64,000 bases of DNA from Adineta vaga (Eukaryota > Rotifera): the NCBI GenBank assembly GCA_021613535.1, contig CP075492.1:14632001-14696000 (forward strand). Reading direction: 5' to 3'. The position numbers and the translations under genes were made by a program. This document shows, in pieces, positions 12,289 through 22,163 of the stretch. Under the pieces are notes generated by a model. The model saw only the letters and a list, made by a program, of their open reading frames with translations, was not told the DNA's origin and did no database searches. How positions within the stretch are numbered: position 1 is the first letter of the stretch; each line of letters begins with the position of its first letter.

Positions 12289-12642
12289 TACTACAGCTAT
12301 AATAGATGAAAAAATATCGTATGATAAGAAACAAGTTATAGTAGAAGATATCAACTTTCGACGTTGTTTTCGAGTGAGTAAATATTTATGTTTGCTTATC
12401 TATCAGAAGATTGTACATTATTTCTTTTATCATATTCGACTTCGGAAAAGCATCGATGTGTGAGACGTGTTCTGTGCAAATTTATTAATATAGTAGATTC
12501 TAGAAGAACAACAATTAATGAGTAAAAAATAAAAATAGAAGTATAATAACGTCAATTAAATAAAAGCACGAATGAGAAAATTATATCACAATGATTTAAA
12601 AACCATCATCATTTGTTTAGCTTCTATCTCAGACATTTTCAA
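12289..12642. other. Intergenic
   Basis: This is a divergent spacer between the pseudogene and a receptor gene. No feature was seen beyond AT-rich sequence. Confidence 0.55.
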
Positions 12643-13596
12643 ATGACGATCTCAAATTATCATCGTTCATGGTTTCTTTTAATACCATTGATTCCATCAA
12701 GTCTAGTTACTATCTTTGATTTATATCATTTTCTTCGTTCTCGAGCAACTCGAACTGCTCTTCATAATCATGTTATTATTCTTCTTCTATGTTATGTTCT
12801 TATTGAAAATCTCACTGATATTATTTGGCAAATCTATTATTATCATAATGACAAAGTTCTTTTATTTACACCTTTATTCTGTCAAATTTGGATATTTATT
12901 GGTTCAGCAATGTATATATCAGTGCATACATTGATGGCATGGGCATCCATCGAACGACATATTCTTATTTTTCATTCATATTGGTTTGCTACGAAAATTA
13001 AACGAATTATTTTTCATTACTTACCATTGTTTTTATGTATTATTGGCCCTATTGTATTTTACTTTCTTACAGCTTTTATTCTACCTTGTGATGCTGTATT
13101 GGATTTCAATAAGAGATTTTGTGGCATATATTCATGTGTTTCTTTAAAACGAGAAACTTCGTTAATTGATAGTATTGGCAACTTTATAGTTCCTACTTTT
13201 ATCACAGTTTTGTTTTGTGTTACTCTTTTTCTACGTATCTTGTATCATCATCGTTATCATATTCATCGACAAGTTCAATGGAGAAATTATAAGAAATTAG
13301 CGCTTCAACTGCTCCCATTATCTATACTATACATTTTCTTACAAGTTCCACCAATAACATTGTATGTCGCATATTCGATTGGATTATCACGAACAATCGC
13401 ATATGATTATTATTCTGATGCTTTCTTTTTCACTTTTTGGATTGTTCTATTCATTCCATTTGCTAGTGCATTATCATTACCTAACTTGCGCAAGAAATGT
13501 AGAAATATTCTTTTATTTTGGCAACACGAATGTGCCATAGATTTACAAATGTTTGTCTTGAATCGTCGAACTAGAAGAATAACACCGATAATATAA
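12643..13596 (+). CDS. Rhodopsin-like seven-TM receptor, orphan
   Basis: A single exon encodes 317 residues; the start is the first ATG, since the frame extends upstream only to a TTG. Seven hydrophobic helices are visible, starting near WFLLIPLIPSSLVTIFDLYHF. After the third helix comes ASIERHILIF in the place of the DRY motif. The third intracellular loop carries HHRYHIHRQVQWRNYKK. The sixth helix is followed by PPITLYVAY and the seventh by SLPNLRKKCR. This is the layout of a class A G-protein-coupled receptor at the plasma membrane. Ligand and G protein cannot be read from the sequence. The type is divergent and abundant in bdelloids. Confidence 0.8.
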   Translation: MTISNYHRSWFLLIPLIPSSLVTIFDLYHFLRSRATRTALHNHVIILLLCYVLIENLTDIIWQIYYYHNDKVLLFTPLFCQIWIFIGSAMYISVHTLMAWASIERHILIFHSYWFATKIKRIIFHYLPLFLCIIGPIVFYFLTAFILPCDAVLDFNKRFCGIYSCVSLKRETSLIDSIGNFIVPTFITVLFCVTLFLRILYHHRYHIHRQVQWRNYKKLALQLLPLSILYIFLQVPPITLYVAYSIGLSRTIAYDYYSDAFFFTFWIVLFIPFASALSLPNLRKKCRNILLFWQHECAIDLQMFVLNRRTRRITPII

Positions 13597-13897
13597 TAAA
13601 CATATAGAAAATTCGTTGTTTGTATACTTGATTGTACGAATGAATGAATCAAACAAATCCATTAACTGTCCATAAATTCATTTTCGTTCTTTCGAAAAAT
13701 AGTACACTTGCTTATTTCAATCGAACAGTAAAAATGTGGAGAAAATTTTCTTTGTTGTTGTTATTTTTCTATCGACTTTTCAGGTTACTTGCGAAATTAG
13801 AACAATTTCAATACATAAACTCTTCTGAAACAGGATTATGCCTCGTTTGATATATTCAGGTATCGTTATTTTAACAAATATATTATAATTGTTTTAT
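13597..13897. other. Intergenic
   Basis: No supported feature was seen. A 68-residue ORF here lacks family resemblance and was rejected. Confidence 0.5.
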
Positions 13898-14862
13898 ATG
13901 TTTTTTCTTCTTCTATTGATAATAGTACTCGTCTGTGTATTAATTAGTTTCTGCTTATTCAATGTTAATGAAGTAAACAAAAGAATTTCCATGAGTTTAA
14001 AAATAGCGATTAAACATATGATCGATGTTCAATCGTATTTCGAAGAGAAAACCATTCCTGTGAATGAATGTCCTGATCATCAATATAAGATTCAAATCAT
14101 TACACGAAATCCATTGATTATTTATATTGATAAATTTCTAACTCAAAATGAAATCAAGCATTTAATTGAATTGGCGTAAGTTGAATCAAACTCGAAGAAA
14201 GATTTCTAAAAAACGAATTTTTTTAGAGAACCATTATTTAAACAATCAGGTGTTTATGATAATCATGGTAAACTTATTCAAAATAACTATCGAACATCAT
14301 GGACAGCGGATCTTGAACGTCAGGAAACGCCTATTGTGAAATGTATTGAACAAAGATTTGCTCAACTTCAAGGAAATATCGATGTAGAATATCTTGAACC
14401 ATTACAAATCGTCAAATATACATCTGAACAAGAAGTTTGTCGTGTAGTTCTACTTTTGGATCATCAGAAAACAATTTCATTTCATTCTAGTTTAAACCAC
14501 ATTTTGATTGGTTTTCTCAAGCTGATGTCTTGAAAAATAATGGACAACGAATTACAACATTTTTTACATATCTTTATTCGAATTGTTCATATGGTGAAAC
14601 TGAATTTGTTCATATTCGCTTTGATAAAGTTTTACATAAGAAATTTTGTCAAATTTTAATCTGTGATGACAAATCTTCACAAATGGGTCTTCGATTTCGG
14701 CCATTACCAGGAAATAGTATCTTTTGGTTTAATGTCAATGAACAAGGTAAAGGTGATTATTTAACATATCATGCTGGTCGACCACCGAAAAAAGATGGTC
14801 TCAAAATCGGATTAAACACATGGACACATGATAGCAAAGTTTTTGTAAAAAAAAGAGAATAA
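13898..14862 (+). CDS. Membrane-anchored prolyl 4-hydroxylase-type dioxygenase
   Basis: Exons 13898-14175, 14227-14434 and 14491-14862 give 285 residues; introns are 51 and 56 bases. The N-terminus is a signal anchor (FFLLLLIIVLVCVLISFCLF). The Fe(II) ligands are FKPHFDWF (His166-x-Asp168, exactly at the third-exon start) and YHAGRP (His256), with Lys267 in DGLK as the likely 2-oxoglutarate contact. The preceding VEYLEPLQIVKY and the QRITTFFTYLY strand are typical of P4H catalytic domains. The family hydroxylates peptidyl proline in the secretory pathway using O2, Fe2+ and 2-oxoglutarate. The 56-base second intron holds in-frame codons, so reading through it would hide the His-x-Asp motif. 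The gene looks intact. Confidence 0.88.
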
Positions 14863-16327
14863 ATTTCTTTTCATACAAAACAAAACAAAATGAACTGAAA
14901 ATAATTTACAAATTATGATTATCATCGTCTTCATCTGATTTACGAGTACAAATTTGTGATGTGACAACGAATAATAGATATGATATTTCATTATTATTTT
15001 GAGAATATCAAATGTAAGAAGTTTTAAACTCTCTAATACTAAAGATTTCACTTGAGTAAAACGATGCATTGGTGCGACATGATAAATTGATCGATATCAA
15101 TGACTAATTCAACCCTTTTATATTCATAAAAAATCTTTTGTTCAATATTTGAGGGTACAATTGTCGGATATATTATATTGATAGCTAAATCACTAATATA
15201 TCCAGTAGTAATTTGAAATGTAAAATTAAATTTTCGAATATTTGTTTTGAAAAGAACATCTTTTCATTGATTACCACATCACTTAAATCATTTTTACCAT
15301 TCGCTTCGGTAGTTACATGTATTAATTCATTTAAATCATTCAGACATTGTTTGAACAGATTTCAACGATATAATCAGATCTATAAATCATCAACGATTAA
15401 ATGAGTTAAGACGTCAGCTTGTTGATGAAATAATGAAAAAATATTCTTCTGTTATATGGAGTTGATACGGTATAGTTTTATCAGATAAGATCATTGAAAT
15501 GATTGTTCAGATTTTTGAATGATCGGGATGAGTTCAATAGACAGAATCATATCAGTCGTAAAATAAGAAAGACGAAATAGAACGTACGGATCCAATGTAA
15601 ATTTCTTTTTCTGTATAAAGGGATATTCCTCATTGAATATAAGCAATACATTTACATTATGTTCTCGTTTTCTGATATTTATTGTATTGATATATGCACA
15701 TATTTTGTAACAAATTTTAAATTGCAAACATAAAATTTTTTTGTTTTTCTATCAGTTAGATCTCACTGAAAGCACATTTATTTCAATGTTGATATTATTA
15801 ACTATTTATAATTCATCGATTGACGTCACTGTTTATGTCATTTGCAAATCGTATTATGAAGAAAAAAACAAATATGACTCTTTCTTTAATGAAAATGACA
15901 TCTTACAATGACGTCGATCTCAAATTTATTTGAAATTCAGAGCAGAAAAATGGTTCTCAATTAAGTTTTTTCTATCATAATTTCCTTCTTTGTTGTAGTC
16001 GAGAATTAGATTATCATCTTCATCGGAAAAATTGTCTTTCTACTTGAGAAGTATAACTAAATCAAGTTGACGTCAAATGCAGTTAGATGATGCGTTACAG
16101 AAATATCTCGAAGAAAATAATTTGTATAAGTAAGTCACTATCTCAATTTTCTTTCTTCAACGTTTCTACTTTCATTATTAAAAAAAAGACGCATAAACTG
16201 AAAATGACAGATAAATATTTTATATACGATAAGCCATTATTTGTTCCTAAAAGATAAATATTACCTATGTTCTTTCTTATTCAGGATATAGTTGAAAGTA
16301 TTCCATCTTTTATTACTTATAGTTATC
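14863..16327. other. Intergenic, 1.46 kb
   Basis: No gene was recognised. The right half holds three TGACGTC motifs, listed separately. A short ORF at 16077 followed by GTAAGT was considered and rejected. Confidence 0.5.
15821..16075. promoter_or_regulatory. Cluster of CRE-like TGACGTCA motifs
   Basis: The full palindrome TGACGTCA occurs at 15821-15828 and 16068-16075, with a seven-base TGACGTC at 15909-15915. CREB/ATF-type bZIP factors bind this sequence in animals. The cluster lies 250-510 bases before a receptor ATG at 16328. Regulation of that gene is inferred only from position. Confidence 0.35.
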
Positions 16328-17356
16328 ATGTCGAGTTCAATCAATAGTTTTGTTACGAATCTAAACCTGATCTCGACTTGGATTAATCGCGTTTTTCCAG
16401 TTTTACAAATTGTTTTTGGCACATGTGGAAATCTGTTCAACATTATCGTGTTTACTCGACCGACATTACGCGACAATCCGTGTTCAATGTACTTTTTAGC
16501 GGGCACAATTAGTAACTTTATTGAAATTTATATGGAGATACTTTATCAATATCTTAAAAGTAATTGGAACTGGGATCCAACGAATACCAACACTATTTGG
16601 TGTATAATACGTAACTGGTTGACATATCCTGCTTTATGTCTCGTACTATGGTTTATCGTTCTATCAAGCTTCGATCGATTTCTTATAAGTTCACATAATG
16701 TACGAATTCGTCGCATGAGTAATACATCAGCAGCTAAGAAAACAATCCTATTCACCATTTTATGTTTTTTCCTGATTTATGCACACATGCCATTTTTTTA
16801 TAGAGCTATTAGACTCGGTACTTTGAACATTTGCACTGTTCAATCATCAGAATATATAATTTTTTCTAATATTTTATTTGTTATGGTTTTCTGCCTTTTA
16901 CCGATCCTATTTATGGTCATTTTTGGTACTTTAACATTTATCAACGTTCGTACAATACGCAATCGTATTAATCCACAATTCAACAACACAAGACAAGAAC
17001 GTATACGAGCCAATGATCGTCAACTGACTAGAATGCTGCTATCACAAGTACTAATCACTACGCTACTGTCAGTTCCCTATTGTTGCATCAACATGTATAG
17101 CACATTTGTGTTAACCTTGCTTAAAAAGCAACTTTCAACATCTGATCGAGCAATTTTCAGTCTGACATTTTATGTTACCCGAACACTTCATTTCACCAAT
17201 CCTGTGATTGGATTTTACGTATATACTTTGAGCAGTTCAAAATTTAATGCTGAATTCAAACGATGCATTCGATATGGATTGAGAATCATTTTCACAACAA
17301 CAGGTATCATAAAATATCTGCCACGAAGAAGGCAACAAGTACTACTCAATCTTTAA
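16328..17356 (+). CDS. Rhodopsin-like seven-TM receptor (peptide-receptor-like)
   Basis: A single exon encodes 342 residues from the first ATG. Seven helices are visible. The first ends GTCGNLFNIIVFTRPTLR, with the conserved GN of helix 1. Next comes NPCSMYFLAGTISN, a form shared with other receptors in this window. The DRY motif appears as SSFDRFLISS. The third inner loop is RIRANDRQLTRMLLSQVL and the last helix reads NPVIGFYVYTLSSSKF before a basic tail. The shape resembles the FMRFamide/neuropeptide-receptor-like expansions of bdelloids. The ligand is unknown and plasma-membrane location is inferred. CRE-like motifs lie upstream. Confidence 0.85.
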   Translation: MSSSINSFVTNLNLISTWINRVFPVLQIVFGTCGNLFNIIVFTRPTLRDNPCSMYFLAGTISNFIEIYMEILYQYLKSNWNWDPTNTNTIWCIIRNWLTYPALCLVLWFIVLSSFDRFLISSHNVRIRRMSNTSAAKKTILFTILCFFLIYAHMPFFYRAIRLGTLNICTVQSSEYIIFSNILFVMVFCLLPILFMVIFGTLTFINVRTIRNRINPQFNNTRQERIRANDRQLTRMLLSQVLITTLLSVPYCCINMYSTFVLTLLKKQLSTSDRAIFSLTFYVTRTLHFTNPVIGFYVYTLSSSKFNAEFKRCIRYGLRIIFTTTGIIKYLPRRRQQVLLNL

Positions 17357-18401
17357 GGACAACTGGAGAAGCAAATAAGGTTCGTTCTACTCACCATCAA
17401 CAAACAATAGCGAAAACAACGATGGTATAAACATATATACTGTCACTCTCTTGTTAGGTAGAAAGGCTCTATCACATTAAATATCATCAATCGAACGTAT
17501 TGGATTGGAATTAATAATATATGCATATGATTCGATTCTAATTACCTTTATCTTGACCAATCCATATTTTATTATCTTGCCTATAGGATATGTAAATAGA
17601 TATAGATTTTGATCCTTTTCCAATTGCCTGAAGGTTGTGCAAGAAAATAACAATTACTATGATCAACAGGTTTGGACATCATCAGTAGATACTCACCATT
17701 TCATTTACAACGAAACGAATAACTCATTTGATATCTTTCTATTTGACTGATCGCCAGTTTACCACATAAATCATAAATTATCGAGGCATCTTTTCAAAGT
17801 TCAATTTCTTTTATTCTATAAACCAGAACGATCTTTTAACATAGGATAAGCATCAGTACGTAGTGCTCGTTCGAAAATTTTCTATGAATTTAATTTGTTT
17901 TCTCGACTAAAGGGATGATTGAAGGTGTGCTTGTGTATATATTTTCTCTTCAACCATATATACACCCTCGAGGTTAATATTCTCGAGAAATGAGTCATGA
18001 TGTGGATCTAATCGTACAGTGATAATACATTGGCTCCATATAATGGCGCCCTCTTTTGTTTTGTATTTGTACCATTTTTTGTTCTTGAAATAAAAATGTA
18101 GTACTATCCAGAAACATTTTCTCAATCGGATTGCACTGAATTTATCTTTGTGACTTTGAAAAAATACGACGACCAATCTCTTATTCGTATATATTTTAGG
18201 CCATCGACAAACATGTACAGTATAGGATTTATTTTCTTGTTTTTACTCTTTATCGTCGGCGTAGAAGTTCATAGTACGTACTTTAGTTACGCAAAGAACG
18301 TATATGATGATGATGATGATGATGATAGTGCAAAAAATTCAATATATATTTAGATTGATACTGCTCGAGTAAAACTGCATTTGTGAAATACAATCACAAA
18401 G
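17357..18401. other. Intergenic, 1.0 kb; (GAT)n run
   Basis: A GAT trinucleotide run lies at about 18306-18327. An 89-residue minus-strand ORF at 17907-18176 has no recognisable motif and may be chance. CTCGAG occurs twice, nine bases apart, at 17967-17987. Confidence 0.5.
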
Positions 18402-19583
18402 ATGGTTAATCTGGTCTTATATTTTCTTCGTCAACCAGAAACAAAAGCACTACTTTTTGTTTCTCTATCAATTCTTCTTCTACCATTATCAGCTCTTTCA
18501 GTACCTTTAATTCCTCATTGTATTTGGGTATTTGTTCGTTCATCATATCTATGTATTGCACTTTACTTTATCGGTGTTTATTGTCTTTCACGATGGATTG
18601 CTCGTGGTGGTCAATTTGATGCATTGAAAACAAAGGATCTCAATGGAAAGACTTATTTAATCACTGGATCTGCTGGTGGTATTGGAAAGGAAACAGCTCT
18701 CGAATTAGCGAAACGTGGTGCTAAAGTAGTTTTATTTGCACGACCAAGCAATCTTCAAGAAACAATTAATGATGTTAAAAAAGTGGCACGAGATGCTAAA
18801 CTTGTAAGTGGTTATCCAATTGATTTAGCTGATTTACGTTCAATCAAAATTGGTATTGAACAATATAAAAAAGTTGAAGGCGAGTAAGTATCATATTAAT
18901 CAAAGAATCTTTATATATAGATACATATATATATATATATATTTGTTATTTGTAGAAATGCTTCAATTACTGCTTTGATCAATAATGCTGGCGTCATGGC
19001 TCTACCCTATGCACGTACTAAGGATGGTTTTGAAATGCAAATGGGTACTAATCATTTTGGCCATTTTTATCTGACTCAATTACTTCTTCCTCAATTACTT
19101 AAATCCAAATCGCGTGTTGTTAACGTTTCATCATTAGCTCATGTTATGTGGAAAGTCCCATGCACACCTGACACGTATGCTGAACAATTTAACAAACAAA
19201 CATATAAACCTTGGAATGCCTATTCTCTCAGTAAAACAGCAAATATTTATTTTACTCACGAATTACATCGTCGTTTTCATGCACAAGGTCTTACTGCATA
19301 TGTTCTTCATCCTGGCGGAGTTAATACAGGATTGGCAAGACATATAGCACTTTCATCAGTATTAATTGCACCTTTTCGATTGCTTCTCTTTAAAACACAG
19401 CTGGAAGGTGCTCAAACAAATCTATATTGTGCTGTATCAGACGATGTGGTATCAGGAAAATATTATTCCGATTGTCAAGAATTGGAATTAGGAAATCCAT
19501 ATGCGAATGATTCGGATCGAGCTCGTGAATGGTGGGAATATTCAGAAAAGATTGTCGCCGAAAAGATCAAAGAATTGAACTAG
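18402..19583 (+). CDS. Membrane short-chain dehydrogenase, retinol-dehydrogenase-like
   Basis: Exons 18402-18883 and 18956-19583 give 369 residues; the 72-base intron is TA-rich. Residues ~15-65 form one or two membrane helices. The classical SDR Rossmann core follows: TGSAGGIG at 88-95 (NAD(P) binding), [17 protein letters not shown] with the catalytic Ser, and YSLSK with Tyr250 and Lys254. [10 protein letters not shown] is the usual segment after the active site. RDH11-14-like enzymes reduce or oxidise retinoids, steroids or other lipid carbonyls at the ER. The substrate cannot be inferred here. The N-terminal membrane extension is longer than in typical RDHs of ~320 residues. All key residues are present. 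Confidence 0.88.
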
Positions 19584-19983
19584 ACATTTGATATCTCTGT
19601 CATTATTTTTTCGTACATGTTTATGAAATATAAAAAACAAATAACCATCATTTATTTTCTAATATTTTTATCACATTGAAACGTGAAGTTCTGCTTCATT
19701 AGTTAGAGGGAGAGAAAAGAAAATTAAAGAACACATGGGTGTACGGATGATATTTTCTTTCTAAACTCAATCGATATATATATATATATCAATGGATGAA
19801 TGTATCCTTTTTTTATTTAGACTGTAAAACATACATTTCATATTGAGAAACTTCAGAAGGTGAGTTGAAAATAGTGCAAAGAGTGTATTCGTCCATTGAT
19901 CGAGTGGAAGTAAAAATATATCACTTTGATAATATTATAGAATAAACGTGATCATTGTGTCATAATCATAGTATTGACAAAAG
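19584..19983. other. Intergenic
   Basis: Contains a palindromic TA run near 19775-19790. No gene was seen. Confidence 0.55.
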
Positions 19984-21729
19984 ATGCCTTCATTAACAGA
20001 ATCAGATAATTATTGGGAAACGGCAACAGATGATATTCGAGCGCAAATTATTACGACGTCAAATACAAACTCTAGACGAAATATATTTCAACGCATGATT
20101 GATTCATTTAAACGTGTACCTTCATCTAAAAATATTTCGATTCCAATGACGGAAACTGATAGAAGAGATGACCAAAACGATGAAGTCGAAAAAGGAGAAA
20201 GTGGTTTGCATCGAGCACTGAAAAATCGACATTTGCAGATGATTGCCATAGGCGGATCAATTGGTACTGGTCTTTTTGTTGGATCAGGTTTAGCACTAGC
20301 ATCGAGCGGTCCTGGTGCACTTGTTCTTGATTTTGCCATCATTGGTTTTATGCTTTTCAATGTATGTATGGCATTGGGAGAGCTTAGTGTCGTTTTTCCT
20401 GTGTCTGGCTCATTTGCTGCTCATAGTACACGTTTTCTTGATCCTGCATGGGGATTTGCTATGGGATGGAATTATGCTCTCGGCTGGTTAATTATTATGC
20501 CTCTTGAATTAACAGCTGCTGGACTTGTAATTAACTATTGGACGACGTCGATAAATGTTGCAGTATGGATCACCATTTTTTTAATTGCACTTTTGATTAT
20601 CAATTTATTTGGTGTACGTGGATATGGCGAAATTGAATTCGTTATATCCCTCATTAAAGTAATTGCTGTCATTGGATTCATTATTCTCGGTATTATTCTA
20701 GTTTTCGGAGGTGGACCAAATCATGAATATTTAGGAGGGAAATATTGGCAGAATCCAGGTGCATTTGCCAATGGTTTCAAAGGTATATGTTCGACTTTTG
20801 TAGTGGCTGCTTTTGCTTTTGGAGGTACAGAACTAGTTGGCTTAGCTGCAGCCGAAACAGATAATCCTCGAAAGACTATTCCACGAGCCACAAAACAAGT
20901 CTTCTGGAGAATAATGATATTCTATATTGTATCATTAACACTTATCGGTTGTTTAGTACCTTATACATCTCGACGTCTTTTGAGTGGAACTTCGGCTTAT
21001 GACGCGTCAGCATCACCTTTCGTTATTGCTATTGAAGATGCAGGCATCAAAGTTCTACCTTCGATATTCAATGCCATGATACTTTGTGCTGTACTTTCAG
21101 TTGGTAACTCGTCTGTTTATGGTGCATCTCGAACTTTATGTGCACTTGCTGAAAATGGTCAAGCACCAAACATATTCGCTTATATCGATCGTAAAGGTCG
21201 TCCACTTTCTGCGGTCGCCTTATCGATGCTCTTGGGTTTCATAGCTTATATCAATTGTGCAGAAGTAGGTTCACAAGTATTTCATTGGTTACTAGCACTT
21301 GCTGGTTTGTCATCATTTTTTACTTGGAGTTCTATATGTGCATGTCATATCATGTTTCGAATAGCATGGAAAGCGCAAGGTCACACACTGGATGAACTGA
21401 CGTTTGTAGCACCTTTTGGTATTTGGGGAAGCTGTATTGGTCTTTTGCTCAACATTCTATGTCTTATTGCTCAATTTTATCTAGCTATTTTTCCATTAGA
21501 CTCTCCTCCAAGTGCAGAACGGTTTTTTCAAGCATATCTTGCTGCTCCCGTTATTCTTCTCTTATATGTAACATGGAAATTGTGGAAGAGATCACCATTT
21601 ATGCGACCGAACACCATCGATCTGACTACTGGAAGACGTTTGCTCGACTCCCAACAGCTTATCGATGAAGAAAAAGCAGAACGTATGACTCGGCCTAGAT
21701 GGAAAAGAATATATTACACACTATGCTAA
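19984..21729 (+). CDS. Fungal-type amino-acid permease (APC family)
   Basis: One uninterrupted exon encodes 581 residues. A ~75-residue hydrophilic N-terminus is followed by LHRALKNRHLQMIAIGGSIG and TGLFVGSGLALASSGPGALV, the signature start of yeast AAT/AAP permeases. About twelve membrane helices follow. GGTELVGLAAAETDNPRK and TIPRA in the loop before helix 7, and SSVYGASRTLCALAENGQAP, are also fungal-permease hallmarks. The family imports amino acids by proton symport at the plasma membrane. Animal APC transporters (SLC7 type) lack this pattern, so horizontal transfer from a fungus is inferred. Lack of introns among intron-bearing neighbours agrees with that. The frame is intact. Confidence 0.9.
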   Translation: MPSLTESDNYWETATDDIRAQIITTSNTNSRRNIFQRMIDSFKRVPSSKNISIPMTETDRRDDQNDEVEKGESGLHRALKNRHLQMIAIGGSIGTGLFVGSGLALASSGPGALVLDFAIIGFMLFNVCMALGELSVVFPVSGSFAAHSTRFLDPAWGFAMGWNYALGWLIIMPLELTAAGLVINYWTTSINVAVWITIFLIALLIINLFGVRGYGEIEFVISLIKVIAVIGFIILGIILVFGGGPNHEYLGGKYWQNPGAFANGFKGICSTFVVAAFAFGGTELVGLAAAETDNPRKTIPRATKQVFWRIMIFYIVSLTLIGCLVPYTSRRLLSGTSAYDASASPFVIAIEDAGIKVLPSIFNAMILCAVLSVGNSSVYGASRTLCALAENGQAPNIFAYIDRKGRPLSAVALSMLLGFIAYINCAEVGSQVFHWLLALAGLSSFFTWSSICACHIMFRIAWKAQGHTLDELTFVAPFGIWGSCIGLLLNILCLIAQFYLAIFPLDSPPSAERFFQAYLAAPVILLLYVTWKLWKRSPFMRPNTIDLTTGRRLLDSQQLIDEEKAERMTRPRWKRIYYTLC

Positions 21730-22163
21730 ATTACTGTATACAAACTTTGTTCGAATATTTTGTTTTTAAAGTGTGAAAAAAGATCTTATTTATTTTCCGC
21801 TCACTCACATCCTCAAGGTTACAATAGAAAGAGAAAATTAAAAAAAAATGTTGTTGTTGTTACTGTTGGTGAATCAATGTTTGATTTTGTCGTTCTACCG
21901 GCAAGAATTCTTGCTGTGTAACACAACTGTAGTAACAATAATAGAGAGAATTGCACCATTTCAAGAAAGGGAAAAAAATCCCACGTGGTGTGTATTTATG
22001 TATTACGGTTACTTTCTTTTTGAAAAGATGTTGAGAATTAGGTTATAGTTTCAGACAAGAATACATTGTTTTGAAATCATACATTAGCAGTAAATCAACT
22101 ACAGACAAAATCTCATCTGCATCTACAGTTTTTGTTATTGCCAGAATTAACCGCTTAAACCAT
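21730..22163. other. Intergenic / 5' leader
   Basis: A 66-residue ORF at 21848 looks spurious. Acceptor-like sites near 22048-22052 (gttatag, tttcag) suggest a 5' untranslated intron for the next gene, but no donor was identified. Confidence 0.4.

Noticed and set aside
12200-12463. 87-residue plus-strand ORF
   Set aside because: It is antisense to the PARP-like pseudogene and shows no motif.
13644-13850. 68-residue ORF upstream of the prolyl hydroxylase
   Set aside because: No motif, and no splice phase that joins it to 13898.
16077-16130. Mini-exon ATG...AA|GTAAGT just after a CRE motif
   Set aside because: It does not connect in frame to the receptor at 16328, and 18 codons alone are not evidence of a gene.
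21848-22048. 66-residue hydrophobic ORF
   Set aside because: Low-complexity Leu start and no homology; probably chance.
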